A DNA stretch of 64,000 nt from Branchiostoma lanceolatum (lineage: Eukaryota > Chordata > Leptocardii > Amphioxiformes > Branchiostomatidae). The stretch lies in NCBI RefSeq assembly GCF_035083965.1, contig NC_089726.1:315001-379000 (forward strand). The letters run 5' to 3'. Both the position numbers and the translations under genes were made by a program. Shown piece after piece: positions 1 to 11,000 of the stretch (the first letter of the stretch is position 1; each line of letters starts with the position of its first letter). A model generated the notes under the pieces. That model searched no databases and was not told the DNA's origin. It saw only the letters and a list, made by a program, of their open reading frames with translations.

Positions 1-1010
1 TTAAATAGACGGCCTTCATGCCAGTAGAATACCTTCGATGAAGCAGCGAAGAGTTTTCTGGACTGTGTATATTTGAAAAGGTTTTTAGGACAAATATGGC
101 AATCATAATTTGATCACATGGATGCCATCCGCGCGCGCATCAATGTTCGTCCGTTTCCAAAAAAAAATCGTACAAAGCAGACGCAAAAGGAGAAAACAAA
201 AGGATCAGAAAACGGATACTAATGTCGTAGAATTAATACCAAAGTCAACTCAAAAACAAAGAAGAAGATGTGAAATAACAAAAATGAAGAATCGATTTTT
301 CGGTATACCATGCTCTGTCTGTTAAGTAATTTGTTCAGCCTGATGACTTATATTTCATAATGAAGGCACCCTTTTTGACATCCATATAATCAAATCAACC
401 TGTCCTTTATTATCTGACGTTCTGTATTTCTTCCGGAATCCAACTTGGTTTGACTTTAAAATTTTGTTGATTCGGGGAAAGAAGCGATTTCCAAGACAGC
501 TGGAAATAGAAATCCCGCGATAGTCGTTGTTGCCATCTTTTCTCCCTGATTTAGATGAGGGCGCTTCTTAGCTATCTGGCCAGGTTTGGGAGAAATTCCA
601 CTCGAGAAGGTGCGATGAAGAAATTCAAAGAGAGAACTTCATAGTAAGCTATGTCTTGTTTTTAACATCTCGTTACCTATCATGTCTTCGTCGCTTGCCT
701 TTTTGTTTTGAAGGGCTCTTATCAAGCTACTCATTTATTTCTGGCGCCGTGATTGGGTAATCTATCGGCTAATTGATCTGTGTTGCGTTCCTGTAATAAC
801 TATTTCATGTTCCTGTTACTTTCCTTGTACTCAGTTCATCACAGTGTCACACCTATCTGTATTCCAGTTCATCAAAAAACTCACACGTAGTTGACAATGA
901 TCGCACCACATTAACTACCTGATTACAGCTTGCGGCAAATGATTATAGTTACTGCAAACCAATATAAACCTACAGTTCTTATTTTATCCACTCTTTTATT
1001 TATTCTATTT
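1..1010. other. intergenic, no gene seen
   Basis: About 1 kb upstream of the first SINE. I see only short unconserved open frames and AT-rich sequence, with no exon-like block matching the paralogous genes. Confidence 0.5.
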
Positions 1011-1414
1011 ATTTTGATTTACCACATTTTGTGGAAGGATTGACATAACAGGTGAACTATCACCTTTTCAAGATGTCATCCCAGACCGGACTGTAAGATT
1101 TGGACCATCGCACACCGGGGCATGCCCCTACTCTTTTTCGAAAGGTGTGGTGGGTTCTTTAACGTGCACGGGGTGTTGCTCTCCGCAAACACGGGACCTC
1201 CATTTAACGTCCTATCCGAGGGACGTCTCTAACCCTAGATGAGCTAGGTACTCATTTACACCTGAGTGAAGTGAGGAAAGTCGTGTTAAGTGCCTTTCCC
1301 AAGGGCACAACGTCGGGGCGCAAGTTCGGACATGTCTCTGGGCGCACCTGGGATTAGATCCCGGGACCCATTGTTTGACAGCCGCGTGCTCTACAGTTGC
1401 GCCACACGACTCCA
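1011..1414 (-). mobile_element. tRNA-derived SINE, copy 1
   Basis: A 404-bp block that recurs almost unchanged at 45737-46140. Read on the minus strand, its head (high-coordinate end) resembles a tRNA: an A-box-like TGGCGCAACTG and a B-box-like GGGATCTAATCCC about 50 bases further on. The rest is an unrelated body ending near the motif ACCACATTTTGTGG (plus strand). Two dispersed copies with a tRNA-like promoter head support a SINE. A functional tRNA gene is unlikely because the acceptor stem does not close. Confidence 0.75.
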
Positions 1415-1912
1415 CTATTCTCTTACACTATTGTGCAGAAAAGGATAGGGTGGCAAAAATTGTGACGGTTTTCATGCAAGATATACATATGTGACAAAGT
1501 CCGTACAAGTCATTACATGTTAGACCACCATTTCATCCTCATAACTATGTAATGGTTGCGTGGTTAGCTTTTTTTAAATCAGCATTTCTTGTTTCGGGAG
1601 TTTTGCGATGATAGATAACTGAATCAAACCTAGCAAAACAATAAACCATCCCTTTTTGCTATGTATCAATATCGTAGATTATCACTTAATATGCTATACG
1701 TGTTATATTTTATCTCTTGTCTATGTGCTGATACCATGATATCGCAATTTGAATAACCAATCGTATAATTCTCCCATAACGCCGTTTAGTTTGCATTTCT
1801 GAAGGTATTACTGATATTGTATCTAGGATATATCCCTTAATACCCCGCTTTTTTTTAGATCCCGGATATATGTAACCCTGCGGATTTAGGTGAAGTATCG
1901 TTATCAAGAACT

Positions 1913-1920
1913 TATAAAAG
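1913..1920 (+). promoter_or_regulatory. candidate TATA box of gene A
   Basis: TATAAAAG lies 56 bases before the start codon at 1976. A start site about 30 bases downstream would give a leader of roughly 30 nt. This is motif and spacing only; no paralogous promoter supports it. Confidence 0.4.
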
Positions 1921-1975
1921 AATAGTATAGAATCCCTAACTGATGATTTGTGTTTAGGTGGTGTATGCTGACACG

Positions 1976-2057
1976 ATGTCGGGCCCGCGTGCATCAGGCT
2001 TTTGGAGGAGGATGGTCCTGGTGCTGATAGCCACCACTGCAACTGCGACTGGTCAAG
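1976..2057 (+). CDS. gene A exon 1: signal peptide
   Basis: The ATG at 1976 opens 27 codons with a basic stretch (WRRM) followed by a hydrophobic core ([13 protein letters not shown]). The exon ends CAAG|GTAAAG in phase 1, which joins in frame to the lectin exon at 3978. Confidence 0.75.
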
Positions 2058-5000
2058 GTAAAGTTTTATGGCATGTTTCTAATTCCTTAGAGTTGATTAA
2101 TGAAACTTCATAAAGTGGACTGGTATGGACCTTCCTTTACCTCATTGATGCTCCATACGCCTCCTAAAGGGGAACATGCCCTGACGTTCGGAACGAAGAT
2201 ATCTACGGAATATGCCTTTATCTCTATTTTGTGAATGCCTGATGTTGTCATTGCGGTTTGTCACTGTTTTAGTTGTTTTCAACTTTTTATTTGAAGCCAG
2301 CTGTATTGATTTTACAACACCTGAACCTTATTGTTTGTTGATGATGCGATCACATTTATACTGTAAATCAGCCTTATCGCATCAGTCGTTATCTTATACT
2401 CAGTGTATTTTTGCAATTTTTGAGAGTGGCCTTAGGCAGTCCGGTGTGCCTTTCCGGTTCCCAGGTCATGGTGATTCTGGTCGTTCTGTATGTATTTCTC
2501 AGGTATGTCATATGATTTTATAATCCTCTACAGTATGTCTCTGTGCAAGGAATCAAATGCTTTACGAAAGTCAATAAAGTTGATGACAAGTGATGCTCTG
2601 AACTCAAGGGACTGTTCAATTATGTTGCGAAGGGCAAAGATCTGTTCGATAGTCAATCTTCCTTTCCTAAAACCGGCTTGCTCTTCCCTGAAAACTGTAT
2701 CAACCTACTTCCGAAAATAATTTCATCAGGTTGGTAGAACAAAGGATATTTGGAGTTTCTTTTATCACAACCAGGTAATCTCTGAGATCTCTGAGATTAC
2801 CTAGTTGTGATAAAAGAAACTCCAAATATCCTGTATCAACCTCGTCTTTGAGTCTTAACCTGGTACGGATAGTAGGGTCACCCCTCTCCAATTGTTGCAG
2901 TTGCTAGGGTCTCCTTTTTTTGCAAGTTTAACTATGAGACCATGTCTCCAGTCATCTGGGACCGTTTCAGTCATCCAAATTCTATTGAAGAAGTGTGTTA
3001 GTTCACTTAGAAGTCTTTCACCTTTTTTGAGTAACTCTGCAGCTATGTTATCAGTCCCTGCTGCCTTGTTGTTTTTGCCGACGCCTCAGGGGCGGAGGCA
3101 TTCATAACTGTTACAGTATTACGATCGCTTTGAAAGAATTTGAGAAATTGCACGAATGCATTCCCCAGGGAATTAGTTTTGAGGTAGCCATCGGCCATAG
3201 GTGACTGGTCTACTTCAATGCTGTTTATCATGTCACTGTCCTCAATTTCTAACAGATCTTCTGGTATTGGCTGATTTAAAACCTCTCGGAAATGCTCGAC
3301 CCATCTGGCATCTTGTTCCTCATCTGATGTCAGGACTGTACCATCTTTGCTTTTTATGGGCACCCCTGTGGTTTCTTTGCTTTTAGAGTTGGTAATGTCT
3401 TTTACAATGCGATAAAGAGTGCGCGAGTCGTTCCTGTCTGCTGCTTGAGATTTGAGATTTGATTACGTTTTTCATCACGCTATATGTCCTCGTTTCCTTT
3501 TCCTATCGTATGTCCAGCAGGCTACGTAATTGCCTCCATCAAAATCCATTTCACAGCGTTCTCTCAGGTTTATTAATAAACCGTAACTTGTATTGTTTGT
3601 ATCCACAGATGACGATGAATGTTGAAGTAATTGTAAAATCCATTCCAATGATAAAGGATTGCAATTTTGATTGATCAATAAGGTTTGATTTTGAGTTGGA
3701 GTTTGAATACGTTATTTGATGAAATTCTGATACAATCACACTTTGATCGAACTGACAGTCCAGTAAAGAGCTACTTACTTTATTGTAAATTCCAGTAAAG
3801 AGCTACTTACTTTATTGTAAATTCCAGTAAAGAGCTACTTACTTTATAATGAATCTAGCCTTTTCGTTTACATACAATGGCTATGCTGAAATAAAGATTA
3901 CTTTTTATAGGAGTACTTCAGTTTACATGGTCTTTGTAATAACTACATTTGCATAGAATCTTTATTTTCCCCCACAGCTTGCTCCAGTGGCTACCAGATG
4001 CATAACGGCATCTGCTACAAGGCCTTCAACACCCGAAAGAACTTTCTCGACGCGTCTTCGACATGTGTAGCTGACCGTGGGACCCTAGCTATGCCGAAGG
4101 ACGCCGGTACTAACGCCTTCCTGATCGACCTGAAAAACAGAGTGGACACCGACGCTATCTTCCGTTTGGGGCTGACTGATCGCCGCCAGGAGGGAGATTG
4201 GGTGTGGGACGATAACGTTACTCTGGGCAGCTTCAGGGCATGGGGTCCAGGACAGCCGGACAACGCTGGGGGTGATGAGGACTGCGCAGAGTTCTTCTCC
4301 GCGAGTCGCGAGTCCAGTAAAAGGAACGCCTGGAACGATGGATCATGTACCAAAGCTGACAGGAAGTTCATCTGTCAAGTCACTACATCAGGTCAGGTTC
4401 ATAATATTGACGTTTGCGTACATGGCATCATTTCCGTGCCCATAAAACGAACCTGAGAATAACAAAGATATGTTACGATATACGTATTTTTACGATTTTA
4501 CGGTGCGATTTTAGATACGTTGTTTTGACACGTTAATGATGCCATAGGATAGAGGCTAGGAAACACTGCATGATGGGAAGGCAGGTGGGTGGGGGAGGTT
4601 AGCAAACACTGCATTATGGGAAGGCAGGTAGTTGGGGGTAAGGAAACACTGCATGATGGGAAGGCAGGTGGTTGGGGGTTAGGAAACATTGCATGATGGG
4701 ATATGGTACCATTTCCGTGTCAAAAAATTGATGTCGAAAAAGGTATACCTTTAATGAACGAAAAAGCGTCTACCACTTCAGCGTTTAAACGTCTTATTGA
4801 GTACACGACAGGGTCCTAACATGGAACCTTTTAACTACCTTACAATACCGCAGTCAAAAATGGCCTTCATGCTGTAATAGGGACGGTTTCAATAGCGTGC
4901 TTCGATTTCCTTCAATATCGCATATCATAGAAACGATGACCTAAATATGTATATTGCGAAAACGTGACGTTATTTCGTTACCATACGGTAGCGACGTATA

Positions 5001-8000
5001 TAGCATCCTTATAGAATCTCCTCATATGCCCCACGTGCAAGCTGAGCATCGTTACCATACGTGTCATACGTTGTGTTTTCCCCATCGCAAATGTCCCACT
5101 TGAAACCAAAGCATCATTCTCCTCGCGTAAACGTGCCACCCTTATTTCCATGGTGGTCATGTCCCGCTTGAAAGCACTTGTCACATACGGTACTTTGAAG
5201 CACTGGTACTAAGTTAAACGCCACGTGTTTTATGTCACACGTGACGTGAATTAAGCAAAGGGACGTTTACGATTTTGCAACGATGGCGTGCTATGGCATA
5301 ACGTTTGTGTCAAAATATCGTATTCAAGAAGTACTTTAAAATAGTAAGTGTTTTTATTATTTCAAGGCACTTTTAAATACGATGTTTTGACACGGAAATG
5401 ATGTCATAGACATCCAGGTAATAACATACGCCAAATAGCCGTTACTATCATGGCCTCATGTAATCTATATGTAAATGCTTCAACAGCATTCTTTACTAAG
5501 ATGAGACTTTGATACTGTGAACGACTTATTTTGTCTAGTTCTGTGTCTTCGTATCTATGAATAGAGATCATTTTCATGGGTTTGCCTGATATTTGGCATG
5601 TCAGATCGGTAGTTAAAGATGGTAGCAAACCCCTTTGCCACACCGCAAACACCATTATCGCTTCCCTGGACTCTTGTCTCGGTCTGCGACAACGTCTTCT
5701 TTAATTGGCACACGAGTCATGTATGGTTACATTTTCATTAATCTGCCTTTTTTTTTCAGAAGATTGCCCAATAGCAGACTACGTCCGTTTTAACGGAGTT
5801 TGCTACAAGAGCTTTACGGAACCGAGATCGCGCGAGGAGTCCAGGCAGGCGTGTGCGTCGGACGGCGGGATTTTAGCCATGCCGAGGGACAGTGCCATCA
5901 ACACTTTTCTAGCTAGTCTAGCAGAAGTAGTAAGGGGGCGCTGGCTCGGGCTAACGGACTCCAACAGCGATGGGCAGTGGGAATTCGAGGACGGCCAAAC
6001 CCTGACGTCATCCGACTTTTCTAACTGGCTCTCCGGCGAGCCGGCACCAGATAACGGTCGCGGCGGCTGTGTCGGATTCTGGGAGGCTGGATCCAAATGG
6101 GATGAAAAAGACTGCAGCAAACTGAGGGGATTCATCTGTCAGCTTCATGAAGGTATGCGTTTTGATCACCCCATTACTAGTAATGGGATAAGTATATAAT
6201 TCTGAAACCTAATGTTTTGCATACTATCGACTCGAATGAGGTTTGCAGGGTGAACAGATTTCTTTTGTTTTTGATTTATGTGAACACTAATATCATTTTG
6301 AGGTGAACAAATATCACGCATTATATTTCTGTACACGACGCAGCGGTTCAATTTGTGGATTTCCAGCACCCACGAACGTTAGCTACTAGTATCCCATAGG
6401 CAACAATGTCCAAGAGTAGAGCAACAGTGTCAACTTAATGTCAACACCATAACACTCGAAGCAGTACAGTGGATCAGAACCATTGGTGGGTTCATTTTGC
6501 CACGTACACAAACGGATCCGAAAACAAAGCCTTCTTGCTGAAGCTGAACTGAGCACTGAAACAAAACAAGAGTTCGGAGACCTCATATCATATTCTTATT
6601 ATGGAAATGAGTTCCGCATTTGCATCATCTCTGTTTGGGCATTTACACTTTTGATTATCATTACTTTGCACAGCCTGAAACAGGTGACAGTCAATTTCAC
6701 AACACAAAGACTCACAATTTAATTCATCAACGGTAACTATATTGTATCCACACACACATGCAGATATTGACGAATGTGCAGACGGCACGGACAACTGCCA
6801 CGATAACGCCACCTGCACCAACACAGCCGGCTCCTTCACCTGTGCCTGTAACAGCGGCTACAGCGGGGATGGAGTCACCTGTACTGGTAAGAACAACGAA
6901 TTCAATTACTGATCAGTAACTGTTACAGTGAAGGCATTACCTGCATTGATTTCCATTTTACCACATGTACAAAACCGAATTGGTCTGTTCACCGCCGGTG
7001 CCTTATGTTGTTTGTATCCACAGATATCAATGAATGTACAGATGGCACGGACGACTGCCACAGCCAGGCCACCTGCACTAACACAGTCGGCTCCTTCACC
7101 TGTGCCTGTAACAGCGGCTACAGCGGGGATGGATTTAACTGTACTGGTAAGAACAACGAATTTGGTTGTACATCGTTATGTAATTGTTGCAGGTTATGAC
7201 TTGCCCCCATTGAAATCCATTTCACAGCATTCACAAAGTCTCTTAGGTTTATTGATGAATCGTAACTTGTATTGTTTGTATCCACAGATGACGACGAATG
7301 TGCAGATGGTAGCCACAACTGCCATGCTGACGCCACCTGCACTAACACAGCCGGCTCCTTCACCTGTGCCTGTAACAGCGGCTACAGCGGGGATGGAGTC
7401 ACCTGTACTGGTGAGAACAACGAATTTGATTACTTATCAGTACTGTTACAGTGAAGGCATTACCTGTATTGATTTCCATTTTACCACATGTACAAAATAT
7501 AATTGGTTTATTCACCACCGGTGCCTTATGTTGTTTGTATCCACAGATGACGACGAATGTACACGTGGCACGGACAACTGCCACAGCCAGGCCACCTGTA
7601 CTAACACAGTCGGCTCCTTCACCTGTGCCTGTACCAGCGGCTACAGCGGGAATGGACTCACCTGTACTGGTAAGAACATGAAGTTAATTATACATGCCGG
7701 TGTGGTCTGTAGACCAGGTACGTCGATTTGGCAGTTTACTCAGTTTTCTGTCAACGGAACATTTGTCCAGCAATAAAAAGACTGGAAAAAAGTGAGATAA
7801 CAGAGACCATTAGTATCTTTACATGTTACATGCAACAAGACCGATAACGCTTAACAGTACCCGTAATAAAAAAAAAATGCCGTCCTTCTCCCCAGTCCAA
7901 TATAGAAAATAAGGACAGAGAAATTCTTGATTTAGATAGTAATATTCTGATACCTTATTTCAAGAAGACTGTTATTATACCCTAATGACAGGAGTTGACT

Positions 8001-11000
8001 AAGATTTAATGACCCTCCCCAGTCCAGGGCGACCTGTCCTGTAACTCCACCGCCATGTCGGTCAGCTTCCGCCGGGATGATCTAGGCCGCCATGACGAGT
8101 CCAGCATGCACCTGCGCGACCCAGCATGCACTGCGGGGATCAACGCAACTCATGTGACCTTCAGCACTGCCCTTGACAAATGTGGGACAAAGGCGGCGGT
8201 GAGTTTTATCTTGGAACGTCATAATTACATCGCCTTTGTGCAACAAAGAAATGATATCAAACTCTCAACTCACAGAGGTAGTAGCTGTAGTAATAAGTGG
8301 TTTATAAAATCAACGTTGCAGCACTGAGTTCCGGAATAGCACCCAGCCCGAGGAGGAGTAAAAGGTTATGAGAAACTTGACAAGTTGTTAGGGGAAAGAG
8401 AGCGATAGATGATTTGTTGCTCTACAAAAAAACAGTTCTCCATTACCTTATTCCCTAAAAATCGCAGAAACTGCTGCATGTCCAGCATCAGGCGATGGAA
8501 CATCGATAATGATGAAATAGATACATGTATAAGCGTCATGACTGTTTCCACAGGAAAACGGCACAACCAACAAGATCGTCTACACCAATGACGTCTTCGC
8601 ACCCCTGCTGCAAAGTTCCCCGGATGGAGGTGACGTCGTCACCAGGACTACCGTGGACCGTTGGACGTTCAGCTGTCATTACGTCAGAGATGACTCCGTA
8701 TCTGTCGGCGCCCTGTTTCCGGTACCGGCCCCAAGGTGGGTTAGGTCAGGCTTAGTAATCATGTTCGCCTTTTTGTAGGGCCAAAAATATAGCTACTTGG
8801 AAATTGACTTTGTCTCCGTTGCTCCCTTCAGAATGGCTGACACTCCGCTTCGTTCCTCCCTCTAGCGTGGTGGTCCTTCACGGGGACGGCGCCTTCACCT
8901 TGAGTATGAACCTGTACCGGTCAGACGGCTTCTCCCGGCCTTACGTACAGGCGGACTTCCCCGTGGAGGTATGTATGAACCTGTACGCACAGTCGGACTT
9001 CCCTGTGGAGGTATGCATGAACCTGTACGCACAGTCAGACTTCCCTGTGGAGGTATGTATGAACCTGTACGCACAGTCGGACTTCCCTGTGGAGGTATGT
9101 ATGAATCTGTACGCACAGTCGGACTTCCCTGTGGAGGTATGTATGACCATGTACGCACAGTCGGACTTCCCTGTGGAGGTATGTATGAACCTGTACGCAC
9201 AGTCGGACTTCCCTGTGGAGGTATGTATGAACCTGTACGCACAGTCGGACTTCCCTGTGGAGGTATGTATGAACCTGTACACACAGTCGGACTTCCCTGT
9301 GGAGGTATGTATGAACCTGTACGCACAGTCGGACTTCCCTGTGGAGGTATGTATGAACCCGTACGCACAGTCGGACTTCCCTGTGAAGGTATGTATGGAC
9401 CTGTACGCACAGTCGGGCTTCCCCGTGGAGGTATGTATGAACCTGTACGCACAGGCGGACTTCCCTGTGGAGGTATGTATGAACCCGTACACACAGTCGG
9501 ACTTCCCTGTGGAGGTTTGTATGAACCCGTACACACAGTCGGACTTCCCTGTGGAGGTATGTATGAACATGTACGTACAGTCGGACTTCCCTGTGGAGGT
9601 ATGTATGAACATGTACGCACAGTCGGACTTCCCTGTGGAGGTATGTATGAACCTGTACGCACAGTCGGACTTCCCTGTGGAGGTATGTATGAACCTGTAC
9701 GCACAGTCGGACTTCCCTGTGGAGGTATGTATGAACCTGTACGCACAGTCGGACTTCCCTGTGGAGGTATGTATGAACCTGTACGCACAGTCGGACTTCC
9801 CTGTGGAGGTATGTATGAACCCGTACGCACAGCCGGACTTCCCCGTGGAGGTATGTATGAACCTGTACGTACAGTCGGACTTCCCCGTGGAGGTATTATG
9901 AACCCGTACGCACAGTCGGACTACCCTGTGGAGGTATGTATGAACCTGTACGCACAGTCGCACTTCCCTGTGGAGGTATGTATGAACCCGTACGCACAGT
10001 CGGACTTCCCCGTGGAGGTATGTATGAACCTGTACGTACAGTCGGACTTCCCCGTGGAGGTATGTATGAACCCGTACGTACAGTCGGACTTCCCCGTGGA
10101 GGTATGTATGAACCTGTACGCACAGTCGGACTTCCCTGTGGAGGTATGTATGAACCCGTACGCACAGTCGGACTTCCCCGTGGAGGTATGTATGAACCTG
10201 TATGTACAGTCGGACTTCCCCGTGGAGGTATGTATGAACCTGTACGCGCAGTCGGACTTCCCTGTGGAGGTATGAATGAACATGTACGCACAGTCGGACT
10301 TCCCTGTGGAGGTATGTATGAACCCGTACGCACGTGTGGAGGTATGGGCATCAGAATTACTTACTGGTTTGATTGAGTTGCATTTCGAGTTTCGGGATTC
10401 GCAAACATATATATATTACACAAATCAGGGACGATTTCCTTGATCATGCAGAAAAAGAAACTATAGTATTGACAGTTCTTGGTTTTCCAATAACTCTATA
10501 AAACTGTTTTGCCCAAGGTGCTTTGTTCCTGGAACAATATGACAATTGAGACATTCCCAGTGTTCAAAAAAAATCAACCAAGAATAGAAACATTTTCTTG
10601 TTCTTTTCTGTTAACCAAACGATGTGATGCTTTCCCCGTCCGCAGGTGGCGTTGAACGATGACGTGTACTTCGGCCTCTCGGTGGAGGCGGCCGTCTCCG
10701 GTTTGGTCCTGTTTGTGGAAAACTGCAAAGCGACGCCGTCTTCCACCCCTGGCGACTCTACGGAGTACTACATCATACAGGACGGGTACGGAGACTTCCT
10801 ATACTTATCATTTTTTTTACTGTCAAGCGCCACCTACATCTGCTAATCATAGCGGCGAGAAGCAGTACTCCAGTCAGAAGCTCCTAAGAAGGTGTCTGAC
10901 AGACACCAAAACGTTAGCAGATGACGATTTACCTGTTGTGTAAAAATATCCAATATCCTTCTTACCTTTACTATTCTTAAGTCGAGCCCAGGATCGAACC

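Noticed and set aside
110..325. 71-codon open frame
   Set aside because: Short, basic, AT-rich, with no similarity I recognise and no splice or promoter context.
1340..1414. A tRNA gene
   Set aside because: A- and B-box-like sequences exist, but the cloverleaf does not close and the block is part of a dispersed 404-bp repeat. The same applies to 51813-51890.
8969..10341. CRISPR-like array
   Set aside because: The units are contiguous with no unique spacers, and the context is an animal intron.
8969..10341. Array of 18-nt microexons (each unit has a CAG before and GT after the exon-like part)
   Set aside because: The intervening 24-nt pieces are far too short to be removed as introns, and no pyrimidine tract or branch point is present in the unit. 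In-frame inclusion of whole units is the only plausible coding use.
8895..10351. Several long open frames (about 120-430 residues) in other frames and on the minus strand across the 42-bp array
   Set aside because: A 42-bp period without stops in a frame is open in that frame for the whole array. They are periodic shadows without independent exon or protein evidence. The same holds for 20904-21650 and 60727-61592.
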